From: Streptomyces filamentosus
GTDB taxonomy: Bacteria; Actinomycetota; Actinomycetes; Streptomycetales; Streptomycetaceae
Assembly (NCBI RefSeq): GCF_014654895.1
Contig: NZ_BNBE01000001.1
Coordinates: 1,674,001-1,738,000, forward strand
Direction of reading: 5' to 3'
Length of the DNA: 64,000 nucleotides
Part shown: positions 7,814-16,472 of the stretch, in pieces
How the letters are laid out: every line of letters starts with the position of its first letter
Numbering within the stretch: position 1 is the first letter of the stretch
Position numbers and translations under genes: made by a program
Notes under the pieces: model-generated
What the model saw: only the letters and a program-made list of their open reading frames with translations
What the model was told of the DNA's origin: nothing
The model's database searches: none

Positions 7814-8027
7814 GCCGACACGACCCTACCGGTTCGGCCCGCAAGACCCCGCCCTACTTGACCGATTTGCACTCATGCGCCATCACGTGGTGAATGCGAA
7901 TCGCCCCTTTTACACCCCGGCCGCCCTGCGGACGACGGAGGTTCCGCCCCGGTTCAAAGCCGGTGCCCGACTGGAAGCGGGAAGTACGCTGAGTCGAGCA
8001 GCACCGCATCCTCGAAGGAGGTACTTC

Positions 8028-8573
8028 ATGACCGCCGAGATGGTGGCGCCCGCGTGGATGCGTTCGCAGATCAGCGCGGAGCAGTACGACTCCTGGTCCG
8101 AGGAGCAGTGCGCCGGCATCGAGGTCGTGGACGGGATGGTCGTCGTGAGCCCGAGCGCCTCCGCGCGGCACAACCGGCCGGCGCGGGTCCTGGCCAATGC
8201 CCTGGACGCCGCCGCGGGCCCGGACTGGAACGCGGACACGGACTTCGACGTCCGCCTGCAGGACGTTCCGCTCACCAACCGTCGGCCGGACGTCACCGTC
8301 TACCGCGCGGAGACTATCGACCTCACGCCCACCCGACCCGAGCACGTGCTGCTGGTCGTCGAGGTCGTGTCGCCCGGCTCGAAGACCACCGACCGGATCG
8401 TGAAGGTGGACCAGTACGCCAAGGCCGGCATCCCCTTCTACTGGCGGGGAGAGCAGGCCGCCACCGGCCTTCCGATCGCCTACACCTGTGCCCTCGACCC
8501 TGCCACCAGGGGTTACAGGGACGGAGAGATGTTCACCGGCACAGTTGAGGCTGGCCTCCTCCTCGTAGCGTAG
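8028..8573 (+). CDS. Uma2 family (DUF820) putative endonuclease
   Basis: 181-aa protein starting at ATG 8028 behind a strong GAAGGAGG site. The family core is clear: RPDVTVYR near residue 88 and VVEVVSPGSKTTDR near 108, followed by KVDQYAKAGIPFYW. These supply the Asp, Glu and Lys of a PD-(D/E)xK-like nuclease fold. The Uma2 family is abundant in Streptomyces and cyanobacteria, often in many copies, and its biological role is poorly known. Here it is the first gene inside the island next to the left repeat. It has no partner gene beside it. Confidence 0.88.
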   Translation: MTAEMVAPAWMRSQISAEQYDSWSEEQCAGIEVVDGMVVVSPSASARHNRPARVLANALDAAAGPDWNADTDFDVRLQDVPLTNRRPDVTVYRAETIDLTPTRPEHVLLVVEVVSPGSKTTDRIVKVDQYAKAGIPFYWRGEQAATGLPIAYTCALDPATRGYRDGEMFTGTVEAGLLLVA

Positions 8574-8760
8574 AGGCTGTGCCTGCAGGGGAAATTGGGA
8601 GTCATGGCGGAGAGGTGCCAATCCCCTCAAACTGTGGAGATCCTTTAAACGGTTTGCTCCAGGGTGGAGTTGACCCTCTGGTTGCGTTCGCAATCGATAG
8701 AGCAGAGCCGCGCCCCTGGCTCGGAGCCGAGCAGAACCCGGCCCCGAGCCAACCATGAAC
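8574..8760. other. Spacer without a recognisable gene
   Basis: No frame here shows codon bias, a ribosome site or a recognisable motif. It joins the Uma2 gene to an IS5-type transposase remnant and is probably part of the same decayed DNA. Confidence 0.5.
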
Positions 8761-8885
8761 GGGCGCCGCAACGTCATCGAGGGCTGATCAAACCGGCTCA
8801 AGCAATGGCGCTGCATCGCGACCCGTTCCGACAAGCGGCACGACCGCTACGTTGCAGGCTGCACCCTCAGGTGCCTCTCATCACG
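8761..8885 (+). mobile_element. Remnant of an IS5-family transposase (C-terminal part)
   Basis: The + frame from 8761 reads RRNVIEG, a stop codon, SNRLKQWRCIATRSDKRHDRY, which matches the C-terminal end common to IS5-type transposases (RRNVVERCFNRLKQWR.IATRYDK). The stop replaces the Cys codon of the ERCFNR motif and the rest of the transposase is missing, so it is a dead fragment. No terminal inverted repeats could be placed. Confidence 0.6.
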
Positions 8886-8916
8886 CCCACCGCATGATCC
8901 ACAGGCAGCGCCTGGA

Positions 8917-11106
8917 TCAGAACACCAGGTCGCCGCGGTTGCTCCCCACCGAGTTCAGCCGCAGCGACAGTCCGCCGCTCAGGGGGGCCTTCCAGTCGCC
9001 GGTGCCCCGGAACAGCTTCGAGGGCTGGTACGGCTTGCCGACGGCTATCAGGTCGGGGCGGCCGTCCTTGTCGACGTCGCCGGCGCCGATGAGGGAGGCG
9101 TACGTGTTCCAGCCGCGTCCGATCTGGGTGCGGGGCGCGAAGGTGCCGTCGCCCTTTCCGAGGTGGAGCCACAGGACGCCGTTCTTGTCGCGGGCCAGGA
9201 CGTCGCCGGCGGGGCCGCCCGCGATGTTCCCTACCGCGATGACGTCGTTGTAGCCGTTCCAGCCCCAGCCGACCTTCCTGCGCGAGGCGAAGGGGGTCGC
9301 GGCGACGCCGGTGCCGCGGTGCAGCCAGGCGACGCCGGTCTTGTCGGTGGCCAGGACGTCGGGGCGGCCGTCGCCGGTGAGGTCGCTGCCGGCGGCGATG
9401 TGCACGTACGCCTGCCAGCCGGTACCGACCCGCGTACCGGTGGTGAAGCCGCCGTTGCCGGTGCCCTGGTAGAGCCACAGGCTGCCGGACGGCTCGCGGG
9501 CGATGACATCGCCCACCGCGGAGCCCCCGAGGTTCCCGGCGGCTTCGAGTCGGTCGAACTTATTCCAGCCGGAGCCGACGGCCGCCCGGGGCTCACCCAG
9601 GTCGCTGGACGACCCCACCGGTCGCCAGTGGAGGTCGTCGCGCCACAGTCGGCCGGCGGAGTCCCGGGTGAGCAGGTCGGGCGTGCCGTTGTCGGTGAAG
9701 TCGTGCGGCTGGACCTTCCGGACCACCTTGAACCCGCCGTCGCGTACGACGGCCGGGCCGATGCCGTTGTCCGGACGGACGGTCAGCCGCCAGGTGTAGT
9801 CGCCGTTCCGGGGCGCCGCCGACCCGGCGTACGGCCAGGAGAAACGGACATCCGTCCCGTAGGGAAGGTCGTCGAGGGTCGTGGTCTTCCCGGTCCGCAC
9901 GTGGCGGACGGTCAGTATCGCGTCCGACGTCGGGCGCGAGAGGGTCCAGCGGAAGCGGGCGACAGGGTTCTTGTCGAGGTCGAGCACGGCGGGCGGGACG
10001 GTGACGGCCGTGGCGACGATCTCCGTGGGCTGCCCGGTCGTCGCCACCTTCTCGACCAGGGGCTTCGCGCCGCCCGTGTCGGTGACCCGGTACAGCCCCT
10101 CGCCGCGCCCGACGATGCCGCCGCGCACGTACAGACGGCCGTCGGGGCCGGGGACCACCTGGTAGGAATGATCGAACAGGCGAACCGCAGCCTTGGTGAC
10201 GAAGTTGTGGGCGGTCAGGGGGTAGTGGACGCTGGGGCGCGCGTTGTTCATGCCACCGGGCTGCCCGTACGCGACCCAGTTCCCGGCGATGCCGACGTGC
10301 AGGGCTGCGAGGGTGCCCTCCTGCCTGGAGACCGGGAGTTCGCGGACGTCACCAGCGCGGTTCGCGGCGAAGACCCGGGGAGTCTCGCCCTGCTCCACGA
10401 CCCACGCGCTGTACGCCGAGGAGGAAGCCCTGTCCCCGGTCTCGGCCGTACGGACACCGGTGACGGCACCCGTGGCGAGGTCGAGCAGGCCCCACTTCGG
10501 CGAGCCGCTCTGGGAGAAGACGATCTCGGCATGGTCCGGACCGGCCTGCTCGATCTCGACGCCGACGGCACCCGAGGGCAGTTCTGCCACCACGCTTCCG
10601 GCGGCGTCGGCCCGCGTGTGCTTGCGGAGCACCGTGCCCGCAGAGGTGGTGACCGTGGTGTAGACGGCGTCACCCGCCGACCCGACGTACCGGGGAGCGC
10701 CCGCCGCCTCGCCGACGGGGACGACGAGCTCGGCGTCCGTGCCCAGCTCCCGCTGCACGACCTTCCCCGGCTGCCACTCGACCACGAAGTCACTGGTCCG
10801 CGTGGACCGCAGCTCGGTGTCGTACCCGTACGCGTACACGCTCACGGCGCCGCCCGAGAACGGGTGGAAGGTCCCCTTGCCGTCCCCGCCGCGCGTGAGG
10901 AAACCGGACACACCGACCCCGGCCAGCTCCCCGCCCTTGGGGTACGCGATCAGGTCCGCGTCGGCAGCGGTCGCGCCCGCCACGACGGTCCCGTCCGCCG
11001 GAACAGCGAACGAGGGGGCCGCGAGGGCGCCTGCCCCGAGGGTGACGGCGAGCGCGACGGCGACGGCGGTCGCGAGCCGACGACGGTGGGCAAGGGCCTG
11101 CAACAC
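8917..11106 (-). CDS. Secreted FG-GAP/VCBS repeat protein
   Basis: 729-aa exported protein. Signal peptide: LAHRRRLATAVAVALAVTLGAG, cleavage near SFA. Residues about 40-380 form a WD/kelch-like series of strands, followed by a domain of about 90 residues (VLDLDKNPVARFRWTLSRPT), probably Ig-like. Residues 470-729 hold five or so FG-GAP/VCBS units with Ca-binding loops of the type DLTGDGRPDVLATD and DVDKDGRPDLIAVG, expected to form a beta-propeller. There are no catalytic motifs and no wall anchor. Such proteins in Streptomyces are usually extracellular and of unknown function, but related propellers occur in TcB/SpvB-type toxin parts. It points the same way as the larger FG-GAP gene upstream of it and may belong to the same module. 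Confidence 0.85.
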   Translation of the reverse strand: MLQALAHRRRLATAVAVALAVTLGAGALAAPSFAVPADGTVVAGATAADADLIAYPKGGELAGVGVSGFLTRGGDGKGTFHPFSGGAVSVYAYGYDTELRSTRTSDFVVEWQPGKVVQRELGTDAELVVPVGEAAGAPRYVGSAGDAVYTTVTTSAGTVLRKHTRADAAGSVVAELPSGAVGVEIEQAGPDHAEIVFSQSGSPKWGLLDLATGAVTGVRTAETGDRASSSAYSAWVVEQGETPRVFAANRAGDVRELPVSRQEGTLAALHVGIAGNWVAYGQPGGMNNARPSVHYPLTAHNFVTKAAVRLFDHSYQVVPGPDGRLYVRGGIVGRGEGLYRVTDTGGAKPLVEKVATTGQPTEIVATAVTVPPAVLDLDKNPVARFRWTLSRPTSDAILTVRHVRTGKTTTLDDLPYGTDVRFSWPYAGSAAPRNGDYTWRLTVRPDNGIGPAVVRDGGFKVVRKVQPHDFTDNGTPDLLTRDSAGRLWRDDLHWRPVGSSSDLGEPRAAVGSGWNKFDRLEAAGNLGGSAVGDVIAREPSGSLWLYQGTGNGGFTTGTRVGTGWQAYVHIAAGSDLTGDGRPDVLATDKTGVAWLHRGTGVAATPFASRRKVGWGWNGYNDVIAVGNIAGGPAGDVLARDKNGVLWLHLGKGDGTFAPRTQIGRGWNTYASLIGAGDVDKDGRPDLIAVGKPYQPSKLFRGTGDWKAPLSGGLSLRLNSVGSNRGDLVF

Positions 11107-11216
11107 GGATGATCCTCCCGAGGAATGAGGGCACGGATGGTGCTTCGTTCAGCTGATAAGACCCGTAGAGAGCCCAATGGTTGTACGTCGACCAGGTTCA
11201 GGAAAACAGCGACTTC

Positions 11217-11247
11217 GGGGGTCCACCGCCGCGGCCGGTGGACCCCC
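11217..11247. terminator. Terminator at the end of the duplicated FG-GAP tail
   Basis: Perfect 11-bp inverted repeat GGGGGTCCACC with a 9-nt loop. It lies about 30 bp past the stop codon of the FG-GAP tail remnant and so is probably the original terminator of that gene copy. Confidence 0.7.
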
Positions 11248-11277
11248 ATGAGCCAAGGTGGCTCCCGTGATGTCGCG

Positions 11278-11403
11278 CTACGCGGGGCTGTAGCTCTCGA
11301 TCATGTGAACAGTGCTGAAGGTCCAGCTGCCGGCTGGGGCCGTCCATCTGTGGATGGGGTCCGAGAGCAGACGTCCCGGAACGGCAGGCCAAGTGAGCAT
11401 CTT
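11278..11403 (-). pseudogene. Duplicated C-terminal tail of the large FG-GAP protein
   Basis: On the minus strand this piece reads KMLTWPAVPG, then DPIHRWTAPAGSWTFSTVHM and IESYSPA followed by TAG. It aligns with the C-terminus of the 1501-aa FG-GAP protein just upstream (KMFTWLAAWD, EPIYGWEAPSGAWYFNSVHM, IERYSPA). It is the last 40 residues of a second allele whose body is lost. It is cut at about 11400 by an IS5-like transposase remnant. It keeps its own stop and terminator. Confidence 0.75.
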
Positions 11404-11620
11404 GAGCCCTTTCCAACCTCACGCTGGCGCGTGATGAAGGACGAGGACGGGCTGGACGACCGCCGTGATGCGGCTGGTGCTGCAGCGAAGTTTCCGCAGG
11501 AGGCGCCAACCCTTGAGGGTGGCCATGGCTTGCTCGCCGAGGCAGCGGATCTTGGCTTGTGTGCTGTTGTGCCGACGCTGCCACCGCTTGAGGCGACGGC
11601 CACGAAACGGCACCCGGAGG
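11400..11620 (-). mobile_element. Remnant of an IS5-like (DDE_Tnp_4) transposase
   Basis: The minus strand frame gives VPFRGRRLKRWQRRHNS, KIRCLGEQAMATLKGWRLLR, KLRCSTSRITAVV and VLHHAPA with a stop at 11419, the C-terminal quarter of a common Streptomyces IS5-group transposase. The DNA after the stop (GGTTGGAAAGGGCTCA) resembles the element's right end. The 5' three-quarters are absent: the junction falls exactly on the stop codon of the intact FG-GAP gene at 11621. A deletion therefore joined the element to that gene. Confidence 0.7.
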
Positions 11621-14600
11621 TTACGCCGGGCTGTAACGCTCGATCATGTGCACACTGTTGAAGTACCAGGCACCGGAGGGAGCTTCCCAGCCGTAGATGG
11701 GCTCCTTGAGGTACGCCCCGTTGGTGGAATCCCACGCGGCAAGCCAGGTGAACATCTTAACGCTGCCGTTTTCGTAGCCGTACATGGCGCCCACGTCGTC
11801 CCTGCCGTCACCGTTGAAGTCACCCGTGACGATCTTCATGTTCTGCCGCCAGAACCGCCCGGCGGCACCGTTCCAGATCTCGTCGCGGGTAAGGAACTTC
11901 CCGTTCTCGTCACTGGGGTTGAAGCCGATGATCGCATCGTGACCGTCGCCGTAGTCGTACCAGCTCATAATGTCGTCACGGCCATCGTTGTTGAAGTCTC
12001 CGGCATGGATGCTGGCCTGCGAGAAGGTCCATCCGCTGGAGCTCCAGCCGGCGATCGGCTCATCGAAGCCTCCGTCCACCTTGGCGGGGAACGTAAAGAG
12101 CTTGACGTCACCGTTGGCGTAGCCGTACAGAGCCCCGATGTCGGTGCGTCCGTCCTGGTTGAAGTCACCCGTGGCGAACTTCATGCTCTTCACGTCCCAG
12201 CCGCTGGAACGGTAGAACGAGGAGAACGGGTAGTTGAATCCGCCCTTGATGTTCGAGATGAAGGTGAAAAGCTTGTCCTGACCGTCTCCATAGGCGTACC
12301 AGGTGGCTATGTCGTCCCGGCCGTCCCCGTTGAAGTCGCCGGACTGGACATGGATCGGATCGAAGTTCCAGGCGCCCTTGGGGGCAGTCCAGGACGTGAA
12401 CGGCGCGTTGAACTTCCCGTCGCCCCTTCCGGTCCATGTACGAAGGCTCAGGCCTCCGTCTTCGTAGCCGTAGAAGGCTGCGATGTCACCTATGCCGTCA
12501 CCGTTGAAGTCGCCCGTGGTGCGCTTCATGTTCTCAGCCCAGTAGTTACCGGCAGGGGTTGTCCAGGCATGCACAGGCGCCTGGAAGCTTCCGTCCGAAT
12601 TGGTGGAGAAGGTATGGAGCTCGTCATGACCGTCGCCGTAGTCATACCAGTCTGCGATGTCACTTCGACTGTCACGGTTGTAGTCGTGACGGGCGGAGGT
12701 TCCACTGGACCAGAGAGACTCGCTCTTGTCGTTGTACACGACGACGTTTCCGGAATCCTGGATGACGGCGAAGCCTTCCTTGGTGTTCCCGACGGCCGTG
12801 CTCCATACAGGCTGCATCTGCTTGTCGAGAAGAGCGATGTCGCCGTCGTTCTCGATTCGCGCGATGGTGCCGGCAGGACCTTGCGGGCTGTTCCACACCT
12901 GTGCGCCGGTCTTGTTCGTGATGATCAGTTTGCCGTCCGCCCGCATGGTGAGAGTGGATGCCTGACCGGAGATGGAACCACCGGACTGGATCACCGTCAT
13001 CGGCTCGAGCCGGATGCCACTGTTGATTCCTTCGATGGTGTATGGGGCCTCAAAACCGGTGAGGCTGATGGTGACGGTCGTGGTGACGTTGCCGACGACG
13101 CGGTTGGTCGTGGTGCCCTTGCCGCGCCACGCCAAGATGGAGTTGTCGGCCTTGCGCGCCCACAGGTCCATGATCTTGTCACCGTCGACGACGCCTTCGC
13201 GGGTGCCGTCGAGGTCGCCGGAGGTGCCGATCTGCGGGTAGCGGGCTTTCGTCAGACCAGTGGCGACCCTGAAACGGTCCCGCCCCCATGTTGTGAAGTT
13301 GATCATTTTGCCGTTGGCTGGGTCGGGGGTGGCGTGAGACCGGAATACATCGCCGGTTGCGTCATCACGGATCAGAAGATCAGGAAGGCCGTCTCCATTG
13401 ACGTCACCGGGAAGAGCGAGGGTGTACTTGCTCCAGTCTGTACCTGTACCCACGGGGACGATTTTCCCCATGCCCAAAACATTCGAACGGCTACCCCTGT
13501 AGAGCCACAGGAGCTTACCCTCCTTGATCAGAACGTCCGGCGCGTTCTTGGGATCGGGGATGAGATCAGCAGCGAGAACCTGACTGGCCTGCTTCCAGTA
13601 GTTCTTGTCATGGTACGCCGTGAGCCGCACGGGGCCTTCGTCGGAATTCACGACCCCGAGCCCGTTGTTCTTGTAGACCAGCAGGTCCTTGGCGTTGTTC
13701 TCGTTGGGATTGGGAACGAGAGCCACGAGGTCGTTATAACCGTCCTCCTGCCAGTCGGGCACAGTGGCGATCTGTCCACCCGGGAACGTCGCGCCTCGGG
13801 AAGTGGCGTTGAGAGTGGAGAACTCCCGGTCGCCCTGCCCCATGTAGGCGAGCAGGGTTCCGTTGCTGTCGGCGCTCCAGATGTCCTTGAACCTGTCGCC
13901 GTTGAGGTCGTTGAGTTCGTCCCGCTTAGATTCCTTGGCCGCGTAGTACAGGTAGGTCGCCGTGTCCGATCGGTTGCCCGCGGCGTCGAGACCGTAGGCG
14001 TAGATCATGTGCGGGCCGTACGAAGGAATTCTCACCTGCCCGCCGAAGACGCCTCCGCCGACGACCGCGGCGTGGTGAGTGTCAGGATCGGTGTCGGTCC
14101 ACCAGTAGACCTTCGTGATGCCGTCCGACTTCACCGTCTCGAAGGTGAAGTTGGCGTTGGTGCGGGCCTTGCCGGTCTTCGCGGGCACTCCGGTGTCACC
14201 GGGCGGGTACACGGGAACTCCGCCGCTCGTCTTGGGAGAGACGATCTTGGGGGCGCTCATGGGGCGCTGGCGGTCGAACTGGAACGAGCAGGGGCCGTCC
14301 CTCCAGCCTGACGGAGAGCCGTCCTGGTCGATCGCCTGAACGCGCCACGAGTAGGTCACACCGGTCCCACCGGGCGTCAGGGAGACGGGCAGCGCAAGCG
14401 TCGCGAGTCGGCCGTTGAGGACGGGGATGGACTGGTTGACGATGCGCGTGCTGGCAGCCCCCTTGTTCTCATACACCTCGAACTGGGCCTTGAGGTTTCC
14501 CTTGTCCCCGTCCTTGACCCTGGCGTGCAGGCTGACGGAGACGTTGCCCAGCTTGCCCGCGTTGCCGCACGGGGTGACGGGGTTGGTGCCGAGGAGATCG

Positions 14601-16126
14601 GGGAGGTCGGGACGCGTGTTGTACTCGGTCTCCAGGACCACGGTGGTGGGATCGAACTTCTTCCAGCCCCGCGTGTCGCCCTCGTCGGCGTAGAGACCGA
14701 ACGTGACGGTGTCCTTGCCGGCCGCTGCCTGGGAACGCACCCAGCTGTCGGTTTTGAACTCAAGGTTTCCCGCCGGGCAGTCGGCCGACCAGCCCTTCGC
14801 GTCACGCACGGTGTCCAGGGGACCGGACGTGAGCTTGCCGGGCTGGTTGTTCCAGTTCGTCCCCTTGTGGATCGCACCCGTCGGATACAGGTAGACGTCC
14901 GCGTCGGTGCACGACCACGACCAGATGTTCTTCAGGCGCAGCGTCGCGGACTTGACCTCGACGCCCTTCAGGTGCGAGATGTCGAGCTGGAGGAAGGAGC
15001 GGGAGACGGCCTTCGGCGTGCCGGTCTGGGCTTCGTAGCCGACGCGGATCGAGCCCTTGGCGTTCCATTCCGACCAGGAGGGGTAGCGCTGGTAGACGCG
15101 GGCCCAGTTCCACTTCTGGCCGTCACCGTAGCCCCAGCTGGGGTCGATGTAGACGGGGTAGGTCGTCTCCGTACCGGTCAGGAGATCCTGGTCCGGGGTG
15201 ATGGTCAGGCTCTCCGAGGTGAGCTCGGTCGGCATGACCGCGTCCTGAGCGCCGACCGCGGGGTCGAACGGCGTACTGCCGTCCGCGCCGGTCTCCGTGA
15301 TCTCCTCCGCCGACATCGCGCGCATGGCTCCGGCCGCGGGTGCGGGGGGAGCGGTCGTGGTGGAGTCCCACATCATCGGGGCGGCGCTGGAGAAAATGGT
15401 CTGCCCGGTCGGGTCCTTGGCTATCAGACTGCCGGTCTCGGCGTCCTTCTCGACCGTCAGGCCGTCCGTCTGGATCCCGAACTGCAGCTGGACGAGCTCC
15501 GGATTACGCGCGGCCTCGGCGCTCTTGACCACGAACACTTGCGAGAAGCCCTCGACTTCGGCCTTCACCTGCAGGTCGACACCGGGCAGCACCTCGGCGT
15601 ACGTGGCGATGTTGCCCTCCAGGACCGGCTTGGGCAGCGCCTTCGGCCAGGTCAGCGACAGAGTGCGGCCGTCCTGGGACCCCTCGATCAGGGCTCCCGC
15701 CCCACCCCCGGAGAACTTCACCGCGACGCTGGTCGCCCTTGTGACGACCGAGCCGTCCGCGGCGAACTCCAGCGTCGGGTCCGCCGCCACCCAGGCGTCA
15801 TCGCGCCACAGCCGAACCGGGACACCGAACTCGACACGCTTCAGGTCACCGTCGGGCTGCGCCCAGGTCTCGGTCGACTCCGTCCTGGCGTCGAGCACCT
15901 CGACCGGCTGCCCCGTCTCCGCGGCCTTCCGCAGCGCGGCGTCCTCCTCGCTCACCAGTCCGCTCGTCACGTCGTCGGTGGATACGAGTTCGTCGGACGG
16001 CTCGGCCACCGCGGCCGCCGCCTGCGTCGCACCGACCGGGACCGCCGACAGCGTTCCGGCCACTATCGCACCCGCCAGAACGCCCGGCAGAAGACGTCTC
16101 CTCCAGACCCGTCTACCTCTTGTCAT
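11621..16126 (-). CDS. Large secreted FG-GAP / bulb-type lectin protein, partner of the RHS gene
   Basis: 1501-aa exported protein. The ATG at 16126 gives MTRGRRVWRRRLLPGVLAGA and a signal peptide ending near GATQA-AAA; upstream in-frame starts are unlikely. Order of parts: a region like that before RHS and DNRLRE-type proteins (VPVRLWRDDAWVAADPTLEF, residues 90-300), a carbohydrate-binding-like jelly-roll with TYPVYIDPSWGYG at about 380, two Ig/fibronectin-like units, FG-GAP repeats (DLNGDRFKDIWSAD, DVNGDGLPDLLIRD), a bulb-lectin block (IARIENDGDIALLD, VIQDSGNVVVYND, near 1130) and six further FG-GAP units with GDFNGDGRDDI loops. It is divergent from the RHS toxin gene across a 346-bp AT-rich region and is probably its partner. 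Its TAA stop was created at the junction with an IS remnant. Confidence 0.88.
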   Translation of the reverse strand: MTRGRRVWRRRLLPGVLAGAIVAGTLSAVPVGATQAAAAVAEPSDELVSTDDVTSGLVSEEDAALRKAAETGQPVEVLDARTESTETWAQPDGDLKRVEFGVPVRLWRDDAWVAADPTLEFAADGSVVTRATSVAVKFSGGGAGALIEGSQDGRTLSLTWPKALPKPVLEGNIATYAEVLPGVDLQVKAEVEGFSQVFVVKSAEAARNPELVQLQFGIQTDGLTVEKDAETGSLIAKDPTGQTIFSSAAPMMWDSTTTAPPAPAAGAMRAMSAEEITETGADGSTPFDPAVGAQDAVMPTELTSESLTITPDQDLLTGTETTYPVYIDPSWGYGDGQKWNWARVYQRYPSWSEWNAKGSIRVGYEAQTGTPKAVSRSFLQLDISHLKGVEVKSATLRLKNIWSWSCTDADVYLYPTGAIHKGTNWNNQPGKLTSGPLDTVRDAKGWSADCPAGNLEFKTDSWVRSQAAAGKDTVTFGLYADEGDTRGWKKFDPTTVVLETEYNTRPDLPDLLGTNPVTPCGNAGKLGNVSVSLHARVKDGDKGNLKAQFEVYENKGAASTRIVNQSIPVLNGRLATLALPVSLTPGGTGVTYSWRVQAIDQDGSPSGWRDGPCSFQFDRQRPMSAPKIVSPKTSGGVPVYPPGDTGVPAKTGKARTNANFTFETVKSDGITKVYWWTDTDPDTHHAAVVGGGVFGGQVRIPSYGPHMIYAYGLDAAGNRSDTATYLYYAAKESKRDELNDLNGDRFKDIWSADSNGTLLAYMGQGDREFSTLNATSRGATFPGGQIATVPDWQEDGYNDLVALVPNPNENNAKDLLVYKNNGLGVVNSDEGPVRLTAYHDKNYWKQASQVLAADLIPDPKNAPDVLIKEGKLLWLYRGSRSNVLGMGKIVPVGTGTDWSKYTLALPGDVNGDGLPDLLIRDDATGDVFRSHATPDPANGKMINFTTWGRDRFRVATGLTKARYPQIGTSGDLDGTREGVVDGDKIMDLWARKADNSILAWRGKGTTTNRVVGNVTTTVTISLTGFEAPYTIEGINSGIRLEPMTVIQSGGSISGQASTLTMRADGKLIITNKTGAQVWNSPQGPAGTIARIENDGDIALLDKQMQPVWSTAVGNTKEGFAVIQDSGNVVVYNDKSESLWSSGTSARHDYNRDSRSDIADWYDYGDGHDELHTFSTNSDGSFQAPVHAWTTPAGNYWAENMKRTTGDFNGDGIGDIAAFYGYEDGGLSLRTWTGRGDGKFNAPFTSWTAPKGAWNFDPIHVQSGDFNGDGRDDIATWYAYGDGQDKLFTFISNIKGGFNYPFSSFYRSSGWDVKSMKFATGDFNQDGRTDIGALYGYANGDVKLFTFPAKVDGGFDEPIAGWSSSGWTFSQASIHAGDFNNDGRDDIMSWYDYGDGHDAIIGFNPSDENGKFLTRDEIWNGAAGRFWRQNMKIVTGDFNGDGRDDVGAMYGYENGSVKMFTWLAAWDSTNGAYLKEPIYGWEAPSGAWYFNSVHMIERYSPA

Positions 16127-16472
16127 GATCACGCCTTTATTCCCTCCCCTTCGAAGCACCTGAACCCCGGAACCGCCGGGCGCAAAAACCGCCAGGGGGC
16201 ACGAGAATCGGATCGACCTTACAACCCAATCGCCCGCCGAAATCGATTCACTCAATGCGCAACAGTCGGGCAAATGGTCACCATCCGGGGCGCCCAAGAC
16301 TGCCAGACACCCGACCTGACCTGCGAACTTAACTATTCAATGCGAAAAATCGGACACACGGAACACTTCCAGCAGAGCCACTCATTTAAAAAGTAAGTCA
16401 ATTCCCGCTATTCGGGTTCGAGGTCCACTGCTACAGTCTCCCGTTTTATTGGATTTGACTGGGCGGGAGCAC
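16127..16472. promoter_or_regulatory. AT-rich divergent promoter region between the FG-GAP and RHS genes
   Basis: This 346-bp stretch holds no gene. It is much richer in A/T than anything near it (for example 16210-16450), which is unusual in this genome and typical of transferred DNA and of silenced, Lsr2-bound regions. Both flanking toxin-like genes must be transcribed from it. No hexamer pair stands out enough to name a sigma factor. Confidence 0.5.

Noticed and set aside
11465..14311. Long plus-strand open frame opposite the large FG-GAP gene
   Set aside because: It is a GC-bias shadow: no ribosome site, no motif, and the minus strand encodes clear FG-GAP repeats.
8917..16126. Repetitive DNA in the FG-GAP genes as possible CRISPR or tandem-repeat array
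   Set aside because: The periodicity (about 170 bp) follows the FG-GAP protein units and the copies differ; there are no spacers of constant length or cas genes.
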